From assembly GCF_014356525.2 (NCBI RefSeq), contig NC_052504.1:66798383-66862382 (forward strand): DNA of 64,000 bases, read 5' to 3'. The notes beneath the pieces are model-generated. The model ran no database searches, was not told where the DNA came from, and saw only the letters and a list, made by a program, of their open reading frames with translations. Below, piece after piece: positions 34,765-46,700 of this stretch; position 1 is the stretch's first letter, and each line of letters begins with the position of its first letter. The translations under genes and the position numbers were made by a program. Source of the stretch: Nilaparvata lugens. Lineage: Eukaryota; Arthropoda; Insecta; Hemiptera; Delphacidae.

Positions 34765-37700
34765 ATGATGTCTTTCATACGTTTCTTATTCGATCGCTTC
34801 ATTGATTATATATTCAGATGCGTATATTGTGATTTTGGAATGGACCACAAACGCTTGCCACAAGTCAAGGATACACTTCTTACAGAAAGTGCCTTATCTT
34901 TGGCTAGTAAGATAAGAAATAGAAAGGTGAGTGAATTATTATAAGTTTGTATTGTTTCCTTGTTCATTCACAAAATACTTACTTCTGTAATGTAGGGTAT
35001 TCTCTGAATGTCCCTGATATATTTTATATACTGGTATTTTTTCAGAAGTAAAAATCTAACCTATTCGATATTCCATTTAAAATTAGTATAAATTCGATCA
35101 ATTACAATTAGTTAAGTTCTCCACTATTCTCCCTCACAGATTATTTTTGCAGATAATCCCGCAAATGTACTCTTACATTCTTCTTGAAAACTATCTTCAT
35201 TTTCGGTTTTTTAATCTTTGGGGTCTAAGGTGTCAATATCAACGCTCGGTATTAAAAATAAATTGCATTAGTGCATTAGTTTCATTATTTATTTATTTTT
35301 TATGTTTATTTTCACAAGAAAGCACTGAATAGAAGAGAAAAACTAAGGGTACTCATAGTTTTATCAATCTCAATTAAAAACACATTTTTCGATTCTATTG
35401 AGTTATTGTACTATTGTGAAATTACTGCCTCACTTATTTTTCTTATGTGATGGAAATTTACATACAAAAGGCTGCCTTGACTCACCTTGTTGACTTGTCA
35501 TTTCTCAATTATCAATGTGAACGGCATTAACAATGCAATCTATCAGTTGACTCATTGAACATTATTGTCTCGAGCAGTGTCTGATATATGTCGTAATAAG
35601 TTTTCTGAATCACATTTGAAATTGGATGCTATAAAATATCTTATCTTAACGATTTTGCCCTGTCCTATCGCTTGCACATACTGATTTCAGATATTCAAAG
35701 ATTACTTTCATTTAAATCATTTATCTATATTTAAGTATAATGATGTATGCTGTGTCAAATCCACCAGTTTTCTGAAAACAAGTGTAATAATAATTATCTT
35801 TTAATTATAAAATTGAAAGTGTATTACAGTGAAAACTTTTGAAAAACAATCTCAATAACATTTTATCTGCTCTAGTCATCTAAAACCACTCTATTGTATT
35901 ACGGAACTTTTCAAGTTGAACGAATTTTAACAAGCTTTTCATTCTACAAGATAATAGTTCATTGATTTTATTCTAAGCATTATAAATATGTTGTTGAACG
36001 GAATATGTGAGCATGTGGCATTCCATGATAAACAACATTGATGTCCTAGTATAAACCTTACTCAAACTACAATTCCTAAACAGTTATTGTAAATTGACCT
36101 CAATTTTTACCAAATTAGCAACATGAATTTAATCTGCTGATGCTACTCATTAGTTTAAACTTTCAATCTTGCACTTGATCATATCAAAAATTCCCATCCA
36201 GTATATTATTCTATACTGCGTTAACATATTCATGAATTAATCATTTTATTAACATTTTCCATAGAATGAGAGCTAAACATTTTCCTATGTCAAGGTTACG
36301 CTGAGAGGAGTCTAGTATCTAGAAAATTTAGTTGCTAGAGTTTGAATTTTTATTAAGTAATTATTCTCCTCTGAAATATGCTCTTGGATATAATACATAA
36401 ACCAAATAAATTCCAACTAACTTATTGCAAAATATCGCAATTCCACCAGGTGACCTCTGAACACGTTGTGAAGTTATTCATTGAGAGAGCCAAAGAAGTC
36501 AATCCGTTCATCAACGGACTCGTACAAGATAGATTTGAGGAAGCATTGGAAGAAGCTCGAAATGTCGACAAACTCATTTCGGAATCCACTGATTTGGCGG
36601 CTCTAGAATTGTCGAAACCATTCCTTGGTGTTCCATTCACCTCCAAAGAAAGCACTGCTGCAAAGGGTGAGTGATTGGACAGGACAGTTCTTTTTCACTT
36701 CCTCCACTCAACATGTAATAGCACCTGTACAAGGTTCACCTCAAAAATAGGTTCTAGTTATCCTACCAGTCGAAACTCACAAATATTGATTATAGAAAAA
36801 AATAAATTTCCCTATTGTTTATCAGCAGTACGCTTCAGGGTCGCTATTTGTGATGATTATGGTTATATGTAATTTGTAGCGAGCCACACGTTGGTTGAGT
36901 TTTGTGTAAAAATTCTTCTGCTATATTGATTTGCTCCAGCCTCAATTTAATCAAATCGTCCCTCATGAAAAGGCTAAATATCCTTCCTTATTAAGGAATA
37001 CAAGGTGTCTGAGATGGTAGAATTAAGTTTCTAAATCAATTTTGTGATAAAATAAAATATTGATAAGCGATGATGTTTTTCCATTGAAATTCATCGTATT
37101 TTGTGAATGGATCAACTCTAAAACTAGAAATCGTTGTTGCCTTCTTGATGTAAAATTTGATAAAAATCTGATTTCAAAGTGTAATAAAATTCTATATTTT
37201 CCACTTTTAATTTTATTTTTGAAAAAATCAGAATACAATTATGTTGGGAATGACTTTTTTCTACAGATAAGCTATTTTGGCTGTTACAATTATAAGACCA
37301 GCAATGGTGGTACTGCTGGTCCACATTATAAAGGCAGTATGTATTTAATTAACATTGATGTTGCTATATCCTTCTCTATCATTACACAAAGCAGATAGCG
37401 CTATCCTTTTCTAGGTACGCAACGTTGCTATCCTTTTCTAGGTACGCAACGTTTTCAAATCCTTTTTTCAACAATGAAGAAACATATTAATAAACAAAGT
37501 ATTACATCTAAACTATAAAAATTCATAATTTAATAATTGAAAAATATATACTCTTGCCGGATTAAAGGTAATTGATTATTTTAAAAATGAATGAACATAT
37601 AATATTACAACAGATATACCGATTTCATCTTTATTCTATAGAAGGCAGTGGCAAGGCAGAGAATCGGCTACGCTGTTCTTCTATCTTTCTCCACTGTCAT

Positions 37701-40700
37701 TATAACGTGGATCTCACATGGACCTCACATACTGATTTCAAATATGCATAAAAATGTCAATCTATCTGCTCCTCAAGCTTTTGTATTTAAAAATTGCAGT
37801 CTACATAGATATTAAAATCATTATTACATAGCGATTTTAAGATATCACATAACTTTTGGTATAAATTTCAACTTTTAGGATTTGAAAGATGATTTATAAT
37901 TTCTCTAATCAAAAGCTTTTCTATTGCAGGTTGTAATTTCAGTTTTGGATTGTTGTCAAGAAAAGGCTGTAAGGCGAGAGAGGATGCTGACATTGTAAAG
38001 AAAACTAAAGACTCTGGAGCTATCCTGATCGGCGTTACCAATGTCCCCGAATTGAATCTCTGGTCTGAGACAAGGAACAATGTCTACGGTCAAACCAATA
38101 ATCCCTTTAATTTCACCAGAACAGTGGGTGGATCTTCTGGTGGAGAGGTATTCTCAATAGCTCATAGACATTTCTCAGCCGTTGAAAAACGTTTTTGTAA
38201 TTTACTGTTCTATCGAATTTATATTTCATTGTGTAATAATTTATAACATTGCATTTATTATTCATTCTTTAACAGCTCACACTACTTTCTTATGCTAAAA
38301 AATAAACATACTCCATAATCAATTATAAGGAATCAACGTACAATAAAATAACATATTTTGAAAAAATCATTATGTTTAGTACCATTTATAATCAAATGTG
38401 TAATATTTGGGTGTAATTTGAATCATTGAGTCACTGAATACTGAACTGTTTTTCTTCAAAATACAATTATCCACTATAATTTTAGTTTAGGCTATTTATT
38501 TTTAATTTAGATTATTTATGTACTATTTTTTGAGCTCGGATGAGTTCAGAATTTTGGATTTTAAAAATAATTGAGTTATTTGTGTTCATTCCAGTCAAGC
38601 TTGATAACATGCTGTGGAACTGCTTTTGGACTTGGAACTGACATCGGTGGTTCCTCAAGGATGCCAGCCTTTTATTGTGGCATTTTCGGACATAAACCAA
38701 CCTCAGGTTAGTTATAGCTCTATAAGGAACTATTTGAGAAATTCTATTAATTTTAATCCCAAAACAATTCAATTAGCGATAGATCTTTAGGAGTAACTAA
38801 CTGCTACAACTATTACTCCTCAATTCTCAAATACCGGTAACGTGATTGACGGTTTGATATTCATATTTGCTATAAGTAGTGATTTATATATTTTTTCAAA
38901 TTTTGCACAAAAAGTTTCTAACATGTGAACTAATCAAGCATTACATAACTAAAATGCTATCTTATACAAGTCATAAACGAATGAACTGACTGTTATTCAA
39001 GCCAATAATAATAATTCAATACTAATCAGATTTGAAATGTATGATTGTCCAGGTTTAACATCGTCTCGAGGAATGACTTTCAGGAAAGGGACTGAGAAAA
39101 ACTCGATGGTATCGGCGGGTACTATGACAAAGTATGCCGAAGACATTACACCCTTGCTCAAAGTTCTGATTGGTCCTGAAAATATACCGAAATTGAAATT
39201 GGATTCCGAGGTAGGTTGAGTGGTTGAGTAATGTAGAGTTTGAATTCAAGCAAACATCAAACTTTAACAAACATTCAAGACATTTGGGTCTTTCCTCTTT
39301 ATCCATTTATTGTTCTTTGTTGTTGAAATTCACTGTGAGTTTCTTATCAAAAATGCAGAACCCACATTAGGAAAATGTCTTTATTTTCTTCAAGTATGCT
39401 TAGTCAGCTAAAATTATAATCAAATTATATCACTCCAAAGTTTTTCAATAATTAGAATATACATTTTTGACGGCTTATTGTTTCCACCATTTTATCTACT
39501 TAAATCATGCTCACCTAAGAAAACTTTTAAGTTACAAGTTTTACATTATTAGTAATATTTGTCAAGAAAATTACATTTTTTAATAACTGACATGATTGCA
39601 AATAAACTTCTAATATTCAACTAGTAAGTCAACTATCTCTCTTGATGATTTTGGAAGTAATTCTCTTGCAGTTAGGAAGTTGATTCGTATGAATTAGGTA
39701 TCATTGCGGGAAATTGATGAATATTTGTATGAAACCTAGGATTTATGTTTGTATTTTTTAATTTTGGTTACATTGATTTTTCATTTTTATTATTTCACAT
39801 GTACTTGAAATGTTATTTAATTTTTGTTGTTATCGGTTTGGAAAAGGTTGACATTTCGAAAGTGAATGTAGTGTACGTTGAAGAGCCGGGCGACATGCGG
39901 GTGAGTCCTGTCTCGGACACACTGAAGTGTGCGGTGCGTAGGTCTGTCAACCATCTGGCCACCTTGACTGAGACTGAACCTAGACACATTTCAATTGCAG
40001 GATTTAGACACAGCTATTCGTTGTGGCGTCACGCTATGACCAAAGAAGAAGGCAATTTCCCCTTTGATCTTGGAAATCGAGAGGTGAGTAAGCAATTATC
40101 CTAAAGTTTTGAAGGAAAATTTCAGTGAATTTGGATTATTTCACTGTACAGCTTTACAGCATTTGTTTTTACTGTTCAACGATTAGTAGCCTATCACTAA
40201 AATAAATGTTATCCTTACATCACAATACTTACAAAACTATATTTCAAAACACGTTCGACAAAATGTATAATAAGTAATCAAGTATTTACTAATAATTAGT
40301 AGTAAATGTATAATAAGTAAAATTTCAGGAAATTTTATTTCATTTTTTTGCAGATAAATTTTAGCATTGAAAAATAATAATTGCTGCATGAAGTGTAACA
40401 CCATGTTCGTATTGAAATTACGAAAAAAATCAATTGAAAAATAGGCAAATACAAGCAAATAACTTAGTCTCAAATTCGTCACTTGAGGACTGGATGCGGA
40501 TATATCCTAAAATGGTGTAAGTTGTAAAATTACGCTAGATGAGAGTTCACTTGGAAAAATACATGCAGACTTTCATTTGAATTCATATATGTTTTTTCGA
40601 TTTAGCTATGGTATGTTGCTTTGTAATAATAATTGGAACGTGTTTGATTTTCAGAGAACAATTTCGCTGTGGAGTGAGTTACCATTCCTGCTGACTGGTA

Positions 40701-42526
40701 GTACACAGTTCACACTTCCATCGTTGATGCGCTTGTGGGATATGAAAATGCCCAAAACTGACAAAAAGTGGGCTGAAAGAGAAACCTCAAAACTTCTAAA
40801 ACAGCTTCTGGTTAGTACAATTCCTACTTTTTCAAATACTATTTATTTATTGATAAATTATATTTATTATTAATACTGGCTTCAATATGCTTACATTATT
40901 GTCTGTACTACATAAGAATACCTACAATATTTGGACACTATTGTAGTTTCTGAAGTACTACTATTGTATATTTTCATCTTAATTTGCTACCGGTAGGACT
41001 AGAAATATCACTAGCCTACAAAAAAGGAAGCTATAATCTGATATCGAGCATTTTGATATTTTTTTTGTAAATTGCAAATAACTATGAATTATTTATTTTT
41101 AGGAAGAATTGGACAGCAACGGCGTTCTCATCTTTCCAAGTTGTCCTGATACAGCACCTTACCATTACGCTACATTCTTCCGTCCGTACAACTTCTCTTA
41201 TTGGGCTATTTTCAACGTTCTGAATCTGCCCGTCACTCAGGTTCCTTTGGGAGTTGATAAAACTGGATTACCAATCGGAGTTCAGGTTAGTCATATATTT
41301 TAAAAATGTTTATGCTATTCTGTTTTCATTAGATGTAAAGCTCAATGCACACCTGAGTCGCGGCGTGACGCCCTTCTCAAATTAACGGAGGTGAGTGCGT
41401 ATTCTAGCTTAAGATGCTAAGTACCGTATTCAACCAAGTAATTTTGAATTTGTGGGGAGTGACATGGTGCGCCTCCTGGGTGCTTTGAGCTCAACCGGCT
41501 TGAATTAAGTCTTAATCTGTGAAGCTTGAAAATGGTTTTCTATTTTTCATATCACTATTGAAAATAAGCTCATGGTAATAATTATTTTTTGTTTACTACT
41601 CGTAATTTTTACGAGACATTTATTAATATTATTAATTTTTATCAAACTGCTATGAAGTTGGATGGAAGCAAGCCCAAAGAAGGTCGTGGCCTTCTAGAAC
41701 ATGTTTCACTTCTGCATCAGGGGGAACAAATATGTCAGTGGTGGTGGTTGACTTTTTGCCACTCCCACGCCACTCCTATATAAACATATTTTTCAATGCA
41801 CACTGATGTGGCATCGCGAAACGCCACTTCTGTTTGCATTGGACCATATGTTTATGTAGGAATGAAAAAAGTCAGCTCCACGCCACCGACACGTCTGCCC
41901 GATCGTGTGAATTGGGCCTTATACTGTACTTAAAATTGTTTGAAACAAAATTGGGTCCTGCAATCATATCAATTTAATTTGCCAATTTCTGAACTGAAAG
42001 ATCGTAATATTTCGTGATAATACTATATAAACATGACTGTAATTTCACAAAATTAGATCAGAGATTTTCTTAGGCTAATAGTTGATTGTTCAAATTATAA
42101 AAACAAGATAAAACTTGTAGTACCCTTTTATTAAAACATTTTAACGACTAGCTTCGACCTACTTTGGCCATTTTCAAGTTCATTTAAAGTAGACCACATA
42201 AGTGAAGTGATTTTTAATTTTTCAAATTTATTTCAATATCTCATACTTGAGTTCTACTCTTGTTGAATAAATGCCTACAGAAATGCCTCTCAACTTCGCC
42301 AACTACTTCCCCAGTGACTCCCTCTCGTCCGCCTGATTCTGGCAAAATGTTCCTGAATCAATATTTAATTTAAAACTTAATTTCAGCTCTGAAATTAACC
42401 AGCGGTTTTCATTTGTTTCAGGTTGTGGGAGCGCCCTACCAAGACCATTTGTGCATTGCTGTAGCCCAAGAGTTGGAAAGAGCATTTGGAGGTTGGGTCT
42501 CACCATCTTCTGTATGCCAATATTAG
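34765..42526 (+). CDS. FAAH2: Fatty-acid amide hydrolase 2-like amidase
   Basis: Nine exons join in frame: 34765-34926, 36450-36666, 37930-38147, 38595-38706, 39053-39210, 39847-40083, 40655-40810, 41103-41285 and 42422-42526, giving 515 residues and a TAG stop. Residues 1-21 ([17 protein letters not shown]...) are hydrophobic and likely a membrane anchor. The amidase-signature triad is complete: Lys120 in PFTSKES, cis-Ser195 in GGSSGGE, and nucleophile Ser219 in [11 protein letters not shown]. The spacings of 75 and 24 residues equal those in mammalian FAAH (Lys142, Ser217, Ser241). The fold ends with LPVTQVPLG and [15 protein letters not shown]. The family hydrolyses fatty-acid amides. Insects often carry several FAAH2 paralogues, so the exact orthologue is not fixed. 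The exon 6 acceptor (GAAAAG) is the weakest junction. Confidence 0.92.
34927..36449. other. FAAH2-like intron 1, no feature seen
   Basis: AT-rich intron of 1.5 kb without a recognised element. Confidence 0.5.
37320..37737. repeat. MITE family A, copy 2
   Basis: The right end ATTATAACGTGGATCTCACA and the GGAGAAAGATAGAAGAAC and GCTACGCTG-type blocks (read on the minus strand) match the left part of 6688-7049. The word CAAAGCAGATAGCGCTATC matches the right part of that copy. It lies inverted in FAAH2-like intron 2. The left limit is approximate. Confidence 0.5.
37401..37454. repeat. 27-bp tandem duplication
   Basis: The unit CTATCCTTTTCTAGGTACGC plus AACGTTG occurs twice in succession without visible mismatch, inside the MITE above. 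Confidence 0.9.
38595..38706 (+). CDS. FAAH2: FAAH2-like exon 4, nucleophile exon
   Basis: The acceptor TTCCAG and donor GTTAGT bound an exon that enters in phase 0 and leaves one base. It carries [15 protein letters not shown], in which the first Ser after GG is the predicted acyl-forming nucleophile, and [10 protein letters not shown], typical of the amidase signature. Confidence 0.92.
41700..41925. repeat. MITE-like foldback in FAAH2-like intron 8
   Basis: Imperfect inverted halves: GTGGTTGACTTTTTGCC against AAAAAAGTCAGCTCCAC, CCTATATAAACATATTTTTC against CATATGTTTATGTAGG, and CAATGCACACTGATGTGGC against GCCACTTCTGTTTGCATTG, centred near 41815. No coding capacity. Confidence 0.6.
42120..42190. 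repeat. Possible Penelope-like or related retroelement end
   Basis: The phrase AACGACTAGCTTCGACCTAC followed by TTTGGCCATTTTCAAGTTC resembles the recurrent TTTCGACC...CATTTTCAAG words near ends of Penelope-like elements. This is a motif resemblance only; no RT or ribozyme is seen. Confidence 0.25.
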
Positions 42527-42915
42527 TAATTCAAACTTATTCATTCCAATTGGGCTGTGAACTTTTATTATTTTTATAGAAAAACTTCATCAGTATTAAT
42601 TTGGAAAATATGACTAAGTATTTGAAACCAAATAGATCGGCCTTAGTTACTTATCAAGTAAGATAAATTAATAATAGCAAAGATGCTTGGGATACATACT
42701 CAGTAAAGAGTATTATCACTGGTTATTATATTGTTGATAAAGGGTAGTAAAGTTCTCATGTAAATGTAATCAAAAGGTTTTTTCTATTATATCTAAACAT
42801 GATATTCAAGAGGCTATTGGGTTAATACGCCGAATGCACAAAAGGAATGTAACATTTAAGTATAGAACATTGTACGAACTTGTGGCCAGTACTTTGTGTT
42901 GTGAATTGTTTTATT

Positions 42916-42921
42916 AATAAA
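42916..42921 (+). promoter_or_regulatory. Candidate poly(A) signal of the FAAH2-like gene
   Basis: AATAAA about 390 bp after the stop codon, followed by a T-rich stretch. It is a good position for 3' end formation, though other signals may exist. Confidence 0.5.
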
Positions 42922-43758
42922 ACATTTTTGTTCTATTCCTTACTGTTTTTAATGCTGTTTTCCGTTGAACGGATTTTTATTTTTTTCGGTGACCTTCATC
43001 CTGTTGACGATGAGTTCTATTAGCTGGTTGAATACTGTTGGAAAAACACTCATCAAAGTTTCAAAACATATGCGTCCATGGACTTGATATATTTTACATA
43101 ATATACTGTGACGTTTTTGAAATTATCTTACTGTTTGAAAGTTCTGAAGTACTCCTTCGTGGTCTACTGGATAATCGATTGCAAATATTCCAATGCTAGC
43201 GTTTAGGTATTACCAGAAATTTTATAATAGACAAAATATAACTAATATGAATATCTAATTTTGAATATTTTGTTGACTTTCCAAAATTGTGACATAATTT
43301 TGACTCCTATTCAATCTTATCTAAGTGAAATTCTTATATCCAGGTGTCACTCACATAAATATACATCATTAGGTTACTGTTGTTTTTTAATGGTGTGTGC
43401 TATTTTTTTAATAGTTTTCATGAGCCAACTATTATAATTTTCCTTCATTATTTGTTCCACAAATTGCTTCAACATTTACAATAAGATTCATGCTGCAACA
43501 GAAAATTATCACATTTTTAAAATCATGTTCTATTAGAATTTGAACATGATTTTTCTAGATGTGTTTTAGATCAAGTAGCATTGCATAACTTAGGTTGTTA
43601 CAAGAAAATGATTCAGAATAATTTCTAATATGCAAACATTGATTCTTTTCACAATTTATAATATCGATTACTTGGCGGAACTAAGGGAATTTCTCTATTT
43701 ACGGAGATATAAGTAATAATGCGTATTAAAAATCACAAATAGCTAGCAGACAGGTGAG
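42922..43758. other. Intergenic between convergent genes; lipin 3' UTR
   Basis: The right part should be the lipin 3' UTR (minus strand). No other feature seen. Confidence 0.4.
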
Positions 43759-46700
43759 TTATTTGTGTGGCTGAATCAGATCGTTTTGAATGTCGATGTC
43801 GGGTAGGGGCTCTCGCCAGAACGAGAACTGCGAGAAGTCCTCGAGATTTGCTCTGACAGGCGCCGCCGGGAACATCTGGTCAACTATGTAGCTCATGTTC
43901 GAATACCTGCAACAAACAACAAACATTTTTCACAAATCTAATCTCAATTCCAATCACTTTCTAGTCTATCAAATATAAACTCGAGATCATGTAGTTTGAA
44001 TAATGTTCAAAACTCTAAAAAGGAGTGGTTCATAAAATTTATTATATTCAGTCAATTGTTTTCAAGCAGGTAAAAACAATAATGTATTTTCTGTTTAGAA
44101 ACATGTCACCAATGAAAACCTTGAGGTATATCTTATGTTTTCTCCTGTTATCATAATATATTAATAAATTTCAAAATTCTGTACATGGCAGAAGAAATAG
44201 CATTGATAACAAAGCATTGAGATTACGTTTAAGTAGTAATGGTTTGATAAAGATACGTAAGAAATGTTGCAACACAAAGCAAAAATCTTGATTTGAGCAA
44301 GGAAAATAAAATCAGATCATTAATCATCTTCAGGAATTTACAGAGTTATCTTATACCGGTACAATATCAATATTGAAGGCAACTCGACAATGGGATAGGG
44401 ATTGTGCTTCTTGCAAATCATTGATTGAATTTTAAAATAGATCAATACTGTTAACTGTTTTTAAATTAATGACAAGACAAGTAACGATTCAAAATTTGAT
44501 CAGCCCATCAAAATAGTTGAGAGAAATAAAATTGTAAAGGTTGAAAACAAATATTGAGCCTTTGTAAACTATGGCTGCGGTTCGACAAGACTATCACAGT
44601 GAGTGTTTTGTAGGAATGAGATTTTTCACTGCTCTTTAAAAGTCGGTCATTAATTTTGACAGAGCTACAACATAGTTATAAACCGACAAATAATATTGAT
44701 ATAATGTTCTCAAAAACATATTAGATGTTAGTCAAGACAAGCGAGAAATTAATAATTAACCATTATTTAACGGATTGAGTTCGAAATTCTTAAGAATTGA
44801 AAGAATATGACACGTATAAAAGCAATTAGTCATTTGAATTTGTCTAATCGACAGCACAAATTCTTCACAACAGAAATGCAAGCTAGTTGATACACCAACG
44901 ACCAACATGCAAGGTGATCATGATTAATACTCGAAAAACAAGTTCTTCGATAAGATGCATTTCTATCAACTGATCAGGGAGAGAAATAAATGAGAAATAA
45001 TATTATAATCATCAAAGCTTTGATCGATTCGATTTGATGAACCATTCCTGTTAAAAACCCAAATAATGATTAAGTTTGCTAATAAACTTATGCACCACTC
45101 CCTTGATGGATTTTACTATCACACGAGTGTCACAATAATTTCAAGCACAAGTATTCATAAAGCTAAAAGATGCGTTAGTGTTAAGCGTCAAGCATTATTG
45201 ATATTTTTGTTCCAAAGCCCACTTATGTGACAAGAGCACACAGCCACCTTCGCAGACAGCTGCTTACCAAATTTTAATGCTGAAACAGATCAAGAGTTGA
45301 ACATCAGCTCTCAGCGGTCCCCTAACACACTAGACTGACTAGATATTTGATCGACTAGAGACGCTCAGTCAGCACATCGCATCAATACATCAGTGTTGAG
45401 AAGAGGGCATCACTGAGATGCTAACAAATAGGGTGCAGAGCACGTCTGTGCTACCAAGTACTGAGGTGGGAAAAGATCGTTCACTATACAACTCTGGCCA
45501 GAGTAACTGTAATCAGTAAACAACTCTATTATGCTACACTCAAACCATAAAAAGACAAACACAAAATGAATGCTTGTTGATTATGACACAATCAGTGTTG
45601 AAAACGATTGAATGAATGTTTCACAGTGATACACTTTTATCTAACATCTAGTGCTGGAATTTTGAGTTCCTTGATTGTTTGTTCCATGCAAATCAACTTT
45701 CAAGGAAACACATTTTGTTCCGTTTTATGTGCGTTAATCTATTGATGACGTTCAGAGAAGATTACAGTGTTGCTTGTTTTAGTTATCAGAAAGGACAGTA
45801 TTTCTAGGGTATTATTTAGTTTCAACTGAAGAAGCAGTGTTGAATGAGATTAACCGTTTTTGAATATAGCATACTAAATGAAATCATAAGTACAGGAGTA
45901 CATGATTATTTTAACAAGATTCTTCAATTTCAATGATTGGATAATCATAGGATATACGTGGTCTTTGGATTAGTGTTGTAGTTGTATGACTGGAACCAAA
46001 GTTATATTATCATCCCTTTATGACTTGCTTTACTCGTAAAAAAGAAAGTGAAAAGTATACACTAGGTGGAAATTTTATGAAAAAAGTGTACATCACGTAC
46101 GAGGAACTACTTTGACTGACCCTGTTATTGACACATTTATCATATGTACCACACCCCTTGGAAGCATTCTATTTTGTGGTACCAATTTACCCCCATATTG
46201 CATGCCACAAGAAATAAGCAAATAAAATGGTAACTTACGATGACTGGAATGTCTGAGTGAGTTCATGTTTCAGTTCACCCTTATGGTTAATAGTGAAAAT
46301 TCGGAATATTGGTATTCCCACAGCCTGATAAGCCCAAACATCCTGGAAATAAGTTTCAATTAGTTTAACCAAATTATATTTGTTTGAACGCGATAAGAAC
46401 AAATAAAATTAGCTCAATGATTAATTTATATTTCAAGTTACTTTGCTCTCTCTATTGCTATGTAAATGAACAATAGGGAAGATGTTGAATAAAATAGAAA
46501 ATATGTAAAGTATTAATGAAAAAGCCTTTAACTTACTACATTATAATTTGATGCTCTGGATTTTGGATAAAATGATTCAACAAATTGAAAATAAGAATAC
46601 CAGACATTGACAATATTGAACGGGTTGCTACATATGAATTCTCCAAAAGCTCAGCATCAACTAATCTATTAATATCTTAATATCGGGGCACCGAGCTTCG

